Assembly: GCF_035751725.1 (NCBI RefSeq)
Contig: NZ_CP142104.1
Coordinates: forward strand, 5,146,001 to 5,210,000
DNA from: Pseudomonas frederiksbergensis
Lineage (GTDB): Bacteria > Pseudomonadota > Gammaproteobacteria > Pseudomonadales > Pseudomonadaceae
Direction of reading: 5' to 3'
DNA length: 64,000 nucleotides
The number at the start of each line of letters is the position of its first letter. The stretch's first letter is position 1. The notes below the pieces were generated by a model. That model was given only the letters and a program-made list of their open reading frames with translations. It searched no databases and was not told where the DNA came from. Shown piece after piece: positions 41,203 through 49,782 of the stretch. The position numbers and the translations under genes are program-made.

Positions 41203-41349
41203 TAGGCTTTGCACGAAAAGTCGCCGAGCGGCGATCAGGCAAGGCGAAAACAGGCGAGGAAGCGGAGTTGACTGGTTGTCAATGAGCATTCCGAGCCTGT
41301 TTTCAACACAGCCTGATCGTCGCGCAGGCACTTTTCGTACAAAGCCTAA
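41203..41349. mobile_element. MITE-like inverted-repeat element flanked by TA
   Basis: A non-coding 147-base element whose two halves are inverted copies: the left end GGCTTTGCACGAAAAGT and right end ACTTTTCGTACAAAGCC match, and inner parts (GCGATCAGGC against GCCTGATCGT, AAAACAGGC against GCCTGTTTT) also pair. Both ends abut TA (41203-41204 and 41348-41349), as expected for a TA target duplicated by IS630/Tc1-type transposition. It sits between mtfA and ppa. No transposase is encoded, so it would need an IS in trans. Confidence 0.6.
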
Positions 41350-41363
41350 GACCCTGGTAGCGT

Positions 41364-41392
41364 GGCAACAGCGGCCAAATATGCCTATAATC
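41364..41392 (+). promoter_or_regulatory. Sigma-70 promoter of ppa
   Basis: A perfect -10 hexamer TATAAT (41387-41392) with TGGCAA as a weak -35 (41364-41369) at 17-base spacing, 59 bases upstream of the ppa start. It lies just outside the MITE-like element. Confidence 0.65.
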
Positions 41393-41451
41393 GCCGCCAC
41401 TTTTTGGTCAATCCGACCAGTCATCTGGTCAACTAACGGGGGCACCGCCCA

Positions 41452-41979
41452 ATGAGCTACAGCAAGATTCCGGCTGGCAAAGACCTGCCGAACGACATCT
41501 ACGTCGCGATCGAAATCCCGGCCAACCACGCCCCGATCAAATACGAAATCGACAAAGACAGCGATTGCCTGTTCGTTGACCGTTTCATGGCCACCCCAAT
41601 GTTCTACCCGGCCAACTACGGTTACATCCCCAACACCCTGGCCGACGACGGCGACCCCCTCGACGTGCTGGTCGTAACCCCATACCCAGTGGCCCCAGGC
41701 TCGGTCATCCGCGCCCGTCCAGTCGGCATCCTGAACATGACCGACGACGGCGGCGGCGATGCCAAAGTCATCGCAGTGCCACACGACAAACTGTCGCAAC
41801 TGTACGTCGACGTGAAGGAATACACCGACCTGCCACCGCTGCTGATCCAGCAGATCGAGCACTTCTTCGCGAACTACAAAGACCTCGAAAAAGGCAAATG
41901 GGTCAAGATCGAAGGCTGGGCCGGCGCAGACGCCGCCCGCGAAGCCATCACCAAGTCGGTTGCCGCCTACAAAGGCTGA
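41452..41979 (+). CDS. ppa: Inorganic pyrophosphatase (family I)
   Basis: Hydrolyses pyrophosphate, pulling forward nucleic-acid and protein synthesis. The 175-residue length and the family blocks [41 protein letters not shown] (the D-G-D-P-L-D-V-L metal site) and [13 protein letters not shown] match Escherichia-type enzymes. The start has GGGGGCA upstream. A TATAAT promoter precedes it and a strong terminator follows, so it is monocistronic. Confidence 0.98.
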   Translation: MSYSKIPAGKDLPNDIYVAIEIPANHAPIKYEIDKDSDCLFVDRFMATPMFYPANYGYIPNTLADDGDPLDVLVVTPYPVAPGSVIRARPVGILNMTDDGGGDAKVIAVPHDKLSQLYVDVKEYTDLPPLLIQQIEHFFANYKDLEKGKWVKIEGWAGADAAREAITKSVAAYKG

Positions 41980-41990
41980 GTCGAACTCGA

Positions 41991-42018
41991 AAAAAACCCC
42001 GGTTAACCGGGGTTTTTT
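41991..42018 (+). terminator. Rho-independent terminator of ppa
   Basis: AAAAAACCCCGG paired with CCGGGGTTTTTT (41991-42002 and 42007-42018) around TTAA, 11 bases after the ppa stop. GC core with flanking A- and T-tracts, so it can work in both directions. Confidence 0.93.
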
Positions 42019-42056
42019 TATGCCTGGAGCATCATTAATACCACTTCGTATTGGCA

Positions 42057-42074
42057 GTGTTTAAATGTGTTTAA
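42057..42074. promoter_or_regulatory. Direct repeat, possible operator of the S24-type repressor
   Basis: GTGTTTAA occurs twice (42057-42064 and 42067-42074) with a 10-base period, about 100 bases upstream of the repressor gene. One helical turn between copies suits side-by-side binding of one protein, for example autoregulation. This is inference from spacing only. Confidence 0.3.
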
Positions 42075-42171
42075 CGCGCCAGTTTCGATTCCTGCAAACG
42101 GAAAGATCATCTTATAAATTTGCACGACATGTTTATTGCCGAAAGCCCAGTCGCCCCTAAACTTTCCGTTT

Positions 42172-42903
42172 ATGAAAATACATTCCAGTGGCGACCGCTT
42201 CAGAGCCCTTCTCAAAGAAGCCAATATCCGATCCGCCGACTTCGCGAAGTTATACGGCGTTAAGTCGCAGCACGTGAACAACTGGTTCAACCGTGGCATC
42301 CCGCCTGCGCGCATCTACAGCATCGCCGGCCTGCTCACCGTCAGCCCGCAATGGCTCGCCACCGGCGAAGGCCCACAGACCCCACTGGGCCTCGGCCCCG
42401 GCACCACCTATGAAGCCGCCGAAAACGACGGCGTCTACAGCGTGGCGGAACCCATGGACATCGAACTGCCTTTCTACAAGGAAGTCCCCATCGCCCCCGG
42501 CGAAACCAAAACCCACATCACCGAAATCCCCGACCAATCCATCCGCCTACCCCGCAGCCACCTCGAATCCCTCGAAATCGACCCCAGCGACGCCATCTGC
42601 ACCACCATGGTCGGCGACAGCATGGCCGACCGCATCGAAGACGGCTCCACTCTCGCCATCGACCGCGGCCTGACCCAGATCGTCGACGGCCAAATCTACG
42701 CCCTCGAACACGACGGCATGCTTCGGATCAAATACCTGCACCGCATCCCCGGCAACCGACTGCGGCTGCGCAGCCACAACAGTGCTGCTTATCCGGATGA
42801 AGTCTTCAGCGCAGAGCAGATCGACGCACAACACATCCACGTGATCGGCTGGGTGTTCTGGTGGTCAACCCTCAACAAACAGAGACCGCCGGTGTTCGAC
42901 TAA
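42172..42903 (+). CDS. HTH repressor with LexA/S24-type autoproteolysis domain
   Basis: A 243-residue protein with an N-terminal helix-turn-helix (FAKLYGVKSQHVNNWFNRGIP, about residues 21-41) and a C-terminal S24 peptidase domain. The serine/lysine pair is visible at Ser150 (VGDSMADRI) and Lys187 (LRIKYLHRI). Such CI/LexA-like repressors are inactivated by RecA-stimulated self-cleavage and often govern prophage or pyocin genes, but no such genes are adjacent. Start 42172 (MKIHSSGDRFRALL) fits family alignment; 12 upstream codons are open. Its target is unknown. Confidence 0.85.
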   Translation: MKIHSSGDRFRALLKEANIRSADFAKLYGVKSQHVNNWFNRGIPPARIYSIAGLLTVSPQWLATGEGPQTPLGLGPGTTYEAAENDGVYSVAEPMDIELPFYKEVPIAPGETKTHITEIPDQSIRLPRSHLESLEIDPSDAICTTMVGDSMADRIEDGSTLAIDRGLTQIVDGQIYALEHDGMLRIKYLHRIPGNRLRLRSHNSAAYPDEVFSAEQIDAQHIHVIGWVFWWSTLNKQRPPVFD

Positions 42904-43089
42904 CCCACCCAAGGCCAGAAACAGTGGCAGGAACTGCAGTAGAAGCTGTGGCAGGAGCTGTGGCAGGAGCTTTTTGTGGCGGGGGGATTTATCCCCGCTG
43001 GGCTGCGCAGCAGCCCCCTGCTTTTCCCCTGAATCACCCTAACCCAATGATTCCACACCACTTACCACTGGGATTCTGAACCAAACCCG
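42904..43089. repeat. Tandem and palindromic repeats after the repressor gene
   Basis: GCTGTGGCAGGA is repeated in tandem (about 42945-42968), preceded by a weaker copy, and is followed by a REP-like hairpin and by GGGCTGC/GCAGCCC (43000-43006 with 43010-43016). No gene is seen here. Confidence 0.5.
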
Positions 43090-43265
43090 CGTATCCTCCG
43101 CCCCACATTTGCGAGCCCACGCCTCGCACCGACAAGGCAGATCACTTTCTGACCAAGTCCCACAGCCGGCCGCGAGAGCCGGATGTACGTTTTGAAGGCT
43201 GGTAAGGTTTGTCAAAAACGAACTGAATCAGTCAACGAGAAGCCGGCCATAAGCCGGCTTTTTAA
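43090..43265 (+). ncRNA. Possible small RNA or unclaimed transcript ending at a strong terminator
   Basis: The 175-base tract before the hsdR region has no convincing gene but ends in a strong terminator (43240-43263). It holds a further hairpin CCGGC/GCCGG (about 43163-43178). No protein-coding gene upstream on this strand reaches it without passing the REP hairpins, so the terminator needs a source transcript. I do not recognise a known Pseudomonas sRNA. Low confidence. Confidence 0.25.
43240..43263 (+). terminator. Rho-independent terminator upstream of the restriction island
   Basis: Arms 43240-43247 and 43253-43260 (AAGCCGGC/GCCGGCTT) with a 5-base loop followed by a T-run (43259-43263). 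It insulates the hsd genes from upstream transcription. Confidence 0.85.
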
Positions 43266-43434
43266 TGCGTCATTTATTGACCATTACCCATCCCACACGC
43301 CCAAGACAACTCCAGTTGCTTATTGAATGGCGCAATGCCATGGCCAAACTCGCCTTACCTTCGTTAAGCTACCGCGGCTTACGCATCAAAGCGCAGGCTT
43401 CGCGCAGAGTGGCTACGCAACCGAAGGATCGAAC

Positions 43435-46400
43435 ATGGCAGCCAGCAGTAATTTCGCCTTTCTCAAGGAACACGATCCCGTTTTCCTAAAGCTTGCGAGC
43501 ACAGCCGAACAGGTATTCGCCAGCGATCCCAACACAACGTTGATCAAACTACGTCAACTCGGCGAAGCTTTGGCCCAGGACTTGGCCAGTCGCGCCGGTA
43601 TCGAATTTGATACCCACACCTCTCAGTCCGATCTGCTGTACAAGCTCAGCCGCGAAATCCAGCTGGATCAAAACATCCGCAGCTTGTTTCATACCCTGCG
43701 TGTTGAAGGAAACAGAGCCACTCATGGGTTCCACACTCAGCATCGTGAAGCCATGGATGGGCTTAGAGTCGGTCGCGCCTTAGCTATCTGGTATCACCAG
43801 TCGTTTGGCAAGAACACCCAGTCCTTTAAACCCGGCCCTTTCGTTACCCCCAGCGACCCCAGCGCCCCACTACGCGACCTGCAAAATCAAATCGAACAGC
43901 TCCGAGCGCAACTCAACGATTCCAGCCAACAGTTGGAAAACAATCAGCAACTTGCCGAACTGCTCAAGCGCGAAGCCGAAGAGTACGCTGTGCTTGCCGA
44001 GCAAATGGATGCTGAGTCGCGCGGCAACAAGCAACTGATCAAAGAGCACGAAGCGGCCCTACAAAAGATGCGCTCAGAGCATGAGCAAAGCCTTAAAGCG
44101 CTGCAGCAGCAACTGGCCGCACAGCCGCAGGCCAGTAAACAGGTTGCCAAGAAAACCCAGCAAGCCAGCAGCAGTTTTGACCTCTCGGAAGACCTCACCC
44201 GTATTCTGATCGACCAGCAATTAATCGATGCCGGATGGGAGGCAGATTCCCTCGACCTCACTTACAGCAAAGGTGCGCGTCCCGAGAAAGGTAAAAACAA
44301 AGCCATCGCCGAATGGCCTACCAGCGGCCCCAAAGCCTGCGCCGACTATGTGCTGTTCACTGGCCTAATGCCTATCGCCATCGTCGAAGCCAAGCGTAAA
44401 CGCATCAATATTGCCGACCGAATTCCCCAGGCTGAGCGTTATGCCCGCGAGTTCAACCTATCCAGTGAGCATATACAGCCTTGGTTGCAAGCTGGCCAAG
44501 CACAGCCTTGGAGCGATGGTGACGGTAGCCATTTCCGCGTGCCCTTTGCTTTCGCCTGTAACGGTCGTCCCTTTATTAAGCAGCTTGCAGAGCAGTCCGG
44601 CACTTGGTTCCGTGATCTGCGCAGCCCTGCCAATACCCGCCGGCCGCTGCAAGATTTTCACAAGCCAAACGACTTACTAGATCTGCTCAAACGCAGCCAG
44701 GCGGAAGCCGAGGCCAAGCTCAAAGCTGAGGGTTTTGCTTACCTCAAATTGCGCGATTACCAAGAGAAGGCCATCCAGGCCGTGGAACAGGCGCTGGCTG
44801 ACAATCAGCGCGATTGCCTATTAGCCATGGCCACCGGCACGGGTAAAACCCGCACCATCATTGGTCTGATGTATCGCTTCCTCAAGACCGAACGCTTCAA
44901 ACGCATCCTTTTTCTGGTCGACCGCAGTGCCCTTGGCCAGCAAGCCATTGATTCGTTCAACGACACCACGCTGGAGCAGAATCACACCCTGGGGCAGATT
45001 TACGACATTAAAGAGCTCGGCGACATGGCCGCAGAAGCGGAGACCCGCATCCAAGTAGCCACCGTACAAGCCATGGTCAGTCGGATTTTCCGCTCGGATG
45101 CCCCACCGTCCGTAGGGGAGTTCGATTGCATCATTGTCGACGAAGCCCACCGGGGTTATACGCTCGATCAGGAAATGACTGAAGGTGAGCTGACCGTACG
45201 CGATCACAGCCAATACCTCTCCCAATACCGTCGCGTGCTGGATCACTTCGATGCCTGCCGTATCGGTCTAACGGCCACGCCAGCCAAGCACACCAGCGAA
45301 ATTTTCGGCAAACCGGTTTACACCTACAGCTACCGGGAAGCTGTTGCTGACGACTGGCTCATCGATCATGAACCGCCGATCCGCTATGAAACCCAACTCA
45401 GTAAGCACGGCATCCGCTTTGAGAAGGGCGAATCGGTCAGCGTGATTAATACCCTGACCGGTGAGGTCGATGCAGCGGAGCTGGACGATGAATTGACTTT
45501 TAACATCGAGTCGTTCAACCGTACGGTCATAACACCGGCCTTTGATAAGGTCATCTGCGACGCACTGGCCAACGAACTGGACCCGTTCGGCGAAGAAAAG
45601 ACCATGATTTTCTGCGTCAACCAAGCCCATGCGGAACGAGTAAAAAACCTGCTTGATGAGGCCTTCAAGACAGCCTATGGCGAGCAGTACAACGAAGCGA
45701 CCGTGCGGATCATTACCGGCCAGAGCGACAAGGTGGAGCAACTGATTCGCCGCTACAAGAACGAACCGCACCCCAGCATAGCCATTACCGTTGATCTGTT
45801 AACCACCGGCATCGACGTGCCGAAAATCTGCAATCTGGTGTTCATGCGCCGCGTCCGCTCACGCATTCTTTATGAGCAGATGAAAGGCCGTGCTACCCGT
45901 CGTTGCGACGAAATCGGCAAGACCGTGTTCCGCATCTACGACCCGGTCGACCTCTACGCCAGCCTCGAAGCGGTCGACACCATGAAGCCGCTGGTGAAGA
46001 ACCCAAACATCTCGCTGGAGCAACTGGTCAGCGAACTCACCAGCAGTGCAAGCCACGACGCACCCGGTAGCCAAGAAGACAGCAGCCATGCCCATGACGT
46101 GCTCGATCAACTCAGCCAGCGCATCATGCGTATCTTGCGCAAAGCCCAACACAAGGCCGAGAACAAACCAGGTCTTAAACGGAAACTTGATGAGCTGCAG
46201 GATATCTGGGGCGTTGAACCAGCCAAGCTGCATAAGCACCTGCATGAGCTCGGTCCGCAGCAAGCCGCTAACTTTGTACGCCAACATAGCCAACTGATCG
46301 ACCAACTGGCCGCCGTGAGCGCCCTGTTGGGTTCAGAAAAATACCCGGTCATATCCCCTCATGCCGACAAGCTGATGGTGCGCGAGCAAAACTATGGGCA

Positions 46401-46911
46401 ATACCAAAAACCCGCGGACTATCTGGAAAGCTTCCATGAGTTCATCCACAAACAACTCAACCAGTCCGCTGCTCTTGGCGTCGTGGTTAACCGTCCCAAA
46501 GACCTAACGCGCGGACAACTGCGAGAGGTACGGCTGCTACTCGATCAGAACGGTTTCAGCGAAGCCAGCCTGAAAAGCGCTTGGCGTAATCAGACCAATC
46601 AGGAAATCGCTGCCAGCATCATCGGTTATATCCGCCAGGCGGCCATTGGCGAAGCATTACTGCCATTCGATCAACGCGTCGCCAATGCCATGCAGGGGAT
46701 TTACGCCTTGCAGCCTTGGACACCCGTTCAACGCCGCTGGCTGGATCGTCTGGCCAAGCAACTGGTGCACGAAGTGGTGATTGACCCGCAGCAGGTCAAT
46801 GATGCCTTTAGGGGCGATGGCGGGCTCAAGGGGCTGGACCGTAACCTAGGCGGGAAACTGGACTTGGTACTGGACGCGCTGAACGATAATCTTTGGTCGG
46901 CTGCTGGATGA
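43435..46911 (+). CDS. hsdR: Type I restriction enzyme motor/nuclease subunit HsdR
   Basis: A 1158-residue R subunit. An N-terminal DUF4145-like region (about residues 20-130) and a coiled-coil (about 150-240) precede a PD-(D/E)xK nuclease domain: Asp in ADYVLF (about 303) and EAK in IAIVEAKRKR (about 316). The SF2 translocase follows with Walker A MATGTGKT (about 466), DEAH in IIVDEAHRGY (about 567) and a C-terminal EcoEI-type domain. It cleaves unmodified DNA after translocation with HsdM and HsdS. The start at 43435 (MAASSNFAFLKEHDP) is set by homology; 36 upstream codons are open. hsdM lies 1.3 kb downstream, after an Abi gene. Confidence 0.95.
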   Translation: MAASSNFAFLKEHDPVFLKLASTAEQVFASDPNTTLIKLRQLGEALAQDLASRAGIEFDTHTSQSDLLYKLSREIQLDQNIRSLFHTLRVEGNRATHGFHTQHREAMDGLRVGRALAIWYHQSFGKNTQSFKPGPFVTPSDPSAPLRDLQNQIEQLRAQLNDSSQQLENNQQLAELLKREAEEYAVLAEQMDAESRGNKQLIKEHEAALQKMRSEHEQSLKALQQQLAAQPQASKQVAKKTQQASSSFDLSEDLTRILIDQQLIDAGWEADSLDLTYSKGARPEKGKNKAIAEWPTSGPKACADYVLFTGLMPIAIVEAKRKRINIADRIPQAERYAREFNLSSEHIQPWLQAGQAQPWSDGDGSHFRVPFAFACNGRPFIKQLAEQSGTWFRDLRSPANTRRPLQDFHKPNDLLDLLKRSQAEAEAKLKAEGFAYLKLRDYQEKAIQAVEQALADNQRDCLLAMATGTGKTRTIIGLMYRFLKTERFKRILFLVDRSALGQQAIDSFNDTTLEQNHTLGQIYDIKELGDMAAEAETRIQVATVQAMVSRIFRSDAPPSVGEFDCIIVDEAHRGYTLDQEMTEGELTVRDHSQYLSQYRRVLDHFDACRIGLTATPAKHTSEIFGKPVYTYSYREAVADDWLIDHEPPIRYETQLSKHGIRFEKGESVSVINTLTGEVDAAELDDELTFNIESFNRTVITPAFDKVICDALANELDPFGEEKTMIFCVNQAHAERVKNLLDEAFKTAYGEQYNEATVRIITGQSDKVEQLIRRYKNEPHPSIAITVDLLTTGIDVPKICNLVFMRRVRSRILYEQMKGRATRRCDEIGKTVFRIYDPVDLYASLEAVDTMKPLVKNPNISLEQLVSELTSSASHDAPGSQEDSSHAHDVLDQLSQRIMRILRKAQHKAENKPGLKRKLDELQDIWGVEPAKLHKHLHELGPQQAANFVRQHSQLIDQLAAVSALLGSEKYPVISPHADKLMVREQNYGQYQKPADYLESFHEFIHKQLNQSAALGVVVNRPKDLTRGQLREVRLLLDQNGFSEASLKSAWRNQTNQEIAASIIGYIRQAAIGEALLPFDQRVANAMQGIYALQPWTPVQRRWLDRLAKQLVHEVVIDPQQVNDAFRGDGGLKGLDRNLGGKLDLVLDALNDNLWSAAG

Positions 46912-47179
46912 GCCTGAACTGCTCGAGGTTTTTCCGGTGCTCATCATCCGCAGCCCCAGTACCGAAGGCATGCGCCCTTACACCCCTGCATGCAGAGCAG
47001 CAGCGAAATCACGCAGATGCGCAGGCGTCCCCTGATCCACTCATCCTTGCGACGCCAAAAAACTTGCAAAACGGAACATCTGTGCATAACCTCTCACGCA
47101 ACACACCCGCCATGCCTATGGTTGCTCCGGCAGCTACGCACAAATTGAGCGGGTTTTTTATGCCCGGTAGTTTTTCCGC
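46912..47179 (+). other. Spacer between hsdR and the Abi gene
   Basis: 268 bases with no convincing gene. An overlapping open frame of 96 codons shows no recognisable domain or good start. A weak sigma-70-like pair, TTGCAA and TAACCT at 17-base spacing (about 47064-47092), may drive the Abi gene separately from hsdR. Confidence 0.35.
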
Positions 47180-48178
47180 ATGAAGCTTTTCAGTAAGCCA
47201 GCCATCGATATTCCTGCGCAATTGGCCCTGCTAAAACAACGCGGGCTCACTATCTTGGACGAAGGCAAGGCGCACTGCTTTTTCGAAGCCGTTAGCTTCT
47301 TTCGTCTCACGCCTTATATGCGTCCTTTCCAAATTTCTGAAGATGCCGAGCACGGTTTCAGACCCGGTACGCGGTTGCAGGCCCTCACTCGCCTATACGA
47401 CTTTGACCGACGCTTGCGGCTGCTAGTCATTGATGCCATTGAACGTATTGAGGTCGCGGCCCGAGCCGCCATCAGCAACCATATGGGGCCACATTATGGC
47501 GCTCACTGGTATCTGGAGAGTCGCTTCTTTCAGCGCGATTATCGTCATCAGGCGCTGCTCGATAGCATTCACAGCAAGCAGGACAAGGCACGCCAGGACC
47601 ATCTGCGTGAATGCCGACGTATCGACGCGTCTCAAGCGACCGAAGCCCGCAAAGCGCAGCTCAAAAGTCTGCGTACCAAGGAAAGCTATGCACGCCATTA
47701 CGCATTGACTTACCACACACCCGACCTAATGCCTGCTTGGGCAGCAATGGAAGAAATCACCCTTGGCGAGCTTTCGCACTTGTTCAAGGGATTGGCACGC
47801 GATGCCGACAAAAAGGCCATCGCCCGACGCCTAGCTTTGCCCGGCCCATTGCTGCAATCCTGGCTACATACCCTCACGACCATCCGCAATATTTGTGCGC
47901 ATCACGCACGGCTGTGGAACCGGGAACTGGGTATCCGCCCTGAACTGCCCAAAACCGTTAATTTCCCTTGGCCTCAACACCTACAACGCCCAGGCCAACA
48001 TGCCCGTATGTTTACGGTGCTATGCATCCTCAATTTGCTGATGCGCCAAGTCAGCCCGCATACCAGTTGGGATAGACGTTTGCATGAGTTGTTAAACGAT
48101 TTCGCCGATATCAACCTGGCAGCCATGGGCTTCCCGCCGGACTGGCAGAATGACCCGTTCTGGCAAGTGCCCGGCTGA
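47180..48178 (+). CDS. Abi_2 (AbiD/AbiF-like) HEPN abortive-infection protein
   Basis: A 332-residue Abi_2 family protein: KPAIDIPAQLALLKQRGLTI at the start, FRLTPYMRPF, LRLLVIDAIERIEVAARAAI and the HEPN ribonuclease motif R-x4-H as RNICAHHARLWN (Arg236, His241). Family members are RNases implicated in phage-induced growth arrest. It sits between hsdR and hsdM on the same strand. That position recalls prrC, an HEPN-containing nuclease kept silent by the neighbouring type I enzyme, but the two are not the same family. The exact target RNA is unknown. Confidence 0.88.
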   Translation: MKLFSKPAIDIPAQLALLKQRGLTILDEGKAHCFFEAVSFFRLTPYMRPFQISEDAEHGFRPGTRLQALTRLYDFDRRLRLLVIDAIERIEVAARAAISNHMGPHYGAHWYLESRFFQRDYRHQALLDSIHSKQDKARQDHLRECRRIDASQATEARKAQLKSLRTKESYARHYALTYHTPDLMPAWAAMEEITLGELSHLFKGLARDADKKAIARRLALPGPLLQSWLHTLTTIRNICAHHARLWNRELGIRPELPKTVNFPWPQHLQRPGQHARMFTVLCILNLLMRQVSPHTSWDRRLHELLNDFADINLAAMGFPPDWQNDPFWQVPG

Positions 48179-48231
48179 ATACGATTTTCGCGACCTACCC
48201 CGCTTACCATGAATCCTTTTTGAGAGCTCCC

Positions 48232-49782
48232 ATGACCAACTCCGATATCGTCCAGAAGCTCTGGAACCTTTGCGACGTACTGCGCGACGACGGCATCAAC
48301 TACAGCGACTACGTCACCGAACTGGTACTCCTGCTGTTCATCAAGATGGAATTCGAACAGGTCCAGAACAACGACAAATTTACCCATAAACTGCCCGACG
48401 GCGCGCGCTGGCCCGACCTGGCAAGCAAGTCTGGGCTCAACCTGCTCGATCATTACCGGCAGATGCTATTGGACCTCGGTAAAAACAGCGACCCGCTGAT
48501 CGCTGCGATTTACGCCGACGCCCAGACTCGCTTGAAAGAGCCTCGCCACTTGGAGCAGTTGATCAAAAGCCTGGATGGGATCGATTGGTTCAGCGCCCGC
48601 CGCGATGGGCTTGGTGATCTTTATGAAGGGCTGCTGGAGAAGAACGCCAGCGAAACCAAATCCGGCGCCGGCCAGTACTTCACCCCGCGCCCATTGATCG
48701 ACAGCATCATTCGCTGCATCAAACCGCAGCCCGGGGAAACCATCCAGGACCCTGCCGCCGGTACCGCAGGTTTCTTGATCGCGGCAGATGCCTATATCAA
48801 AGGCAACACCGATGATCATTACGAGCTCAATGATAAAGACCGCAGCTTTCAGCGTAACCGCGCCTTCATCGGCATCGAACTGGTGCCCGGCACCCGCCGT
48901 TTGGCCTTGATGAACACTCTACTGCACGGCATGGAAGGTGATGAAGAGGGCGTGGTGCATCTCGGTAATGCCCTCGGCCAAACCGGGGCCAATCTGCCAA
49001 AAGTTGATGTGATCCTCTCGAATCCGCCATTCGGTACAGCCAAGGGCGGCGGCGGTCCAACTCGCGATGACCTGACCTACAAAACCAGCAACAAACAACT
49101 GGCCTTTCTTCAGCACATTTATCGCGGTCTGAAACCCGGTGGCCGTGCCGCTGTGGTATTGCCGGACAACGTATTGTTCGAAGCCGGCGTTGGTACCGAT
49201 GTACGCCGCGACCTGATGGACAAATGCAACCTGCACACCATCCTGCGGCTGCCCACCGGTATTTTTTACGCTCAGGGCGTGAAGACCAATGTGCTGTTTT
49301 TCCAGAAGGGTACTTCCGACAATCCACGTCAGGATCAAGGCTGCACACAGCGCACGTGGATTTATGACTTGCGTAGCAATATGCCTAGCTTTGGCAAACG
49401 CACGCCTTTTGGGACGCAGTATCTCAAGCCTTTTGAAGGTGCTTATGGCGAGGATGCCAACGGTAATAGCCCTCGCGCTGAGAATGTCGAAGGTGTTGGC
49501 GAAAGTAGCCGCTTTCGTGTGTTTACTCGCGACTACATCCGCAATGAACGTGGTGACTCGCTGGATATCAGTTGGCTTAAGGATGCTGACAGTGTAGACG
49601 CAGCTGATCTGCCAGCCCCGGAAATCCTGGCCGGCGAGGCTATGGCTGAACTGACAGAGGCGCTGCATGAGCTGGAAGAACTAATGAAAGCTCTGGGGGC
49701 GGGAGATGAGGTGGCAGCGCAGAAGCAGTTGATAGCCGAAGTAATGGGCTTAGCGGTAGCCAAGGAGGTTGGAGATGAGTGA
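48232..49782 (+). CDS. hsdM: Type I DNA methyltransferase subunit HsdM
   Basis: A 516-residue N6-adenine methyltransferase that modifies the sites recognised by HsdS. Signatures: helical N-terminal domain (LWNLCDVLRDDGINYSDYVTELVLLLFIKM), SAM-binding motif I DPAAGTAGFLI (Asp173) and catalytic NPPF (Asn264). GAGAG lies upstream of the ATG at 48232; four open codons before it have no homology. Its stop overlaps the hsdS start by 8 bases, so stoichiometry is probably set by coupled translation. Confidence 0.96.
   Translation: MTNSDIVQKLWNLCDVLRDDGINYSDYVTELVLLLFIKMEFEQVQNNDKFTHKLPDGARWPDLASKSGLNLLDHYRQMLLDLGKNSDPLIAAIYADAQTRLKEPRHLEQLIKSLDGIDWFSARRDGLGDLYEGLLEKNASETKSGAGQYFTPRPLIDSIIRCIKPQPGETIQDPAAGTAGFLIAADAYIKGNTDDHYELNDKDRSFQRNRAFIGIELVPGTRRLALMNTLLHGMEGDEEGVVHLGNALGQTGANLPKVDVILSNPPFGTAKGGGGPTRDDLTYKTSNKQLAFLQHIYRGLKPGGRAAVVLPDNVLFEAGVGTDVRRDLMDKCNLHTILRLPTGIFYAQGVKTNVLFFQKGTSDNPRQDQGCTQRTWIYDLRSNMPSFGKRTPFGTQYLKPFEGAYGEDANGNSPRAENVEGVGESSRFRVFTRDYIRNERGDSLDISWLKDADSVDAADLPAPEILAGEAMAELTEALHELEELMKALGAGDEVAAQKQLIAEVMGLAVAKEVGDE

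Noticed and set aside
42935..43016. Tandem GCTGTGGCAGGA copies, considered as an integration site
   Set aside because: No matching copy was seen at the other end of the restriction island, so no attachment-site claim can be made.
43265..43489. A 74-codon frame at the left edge of the defence island
   Set aside because: It runs into hsdR in another frame and has neither domain nor credible start.
46893..47183. A 96-codon frame between hsdR and the Abi gene
   Set aside because: Overlaps both neighbours, has no ribosome-binding site and no domain.
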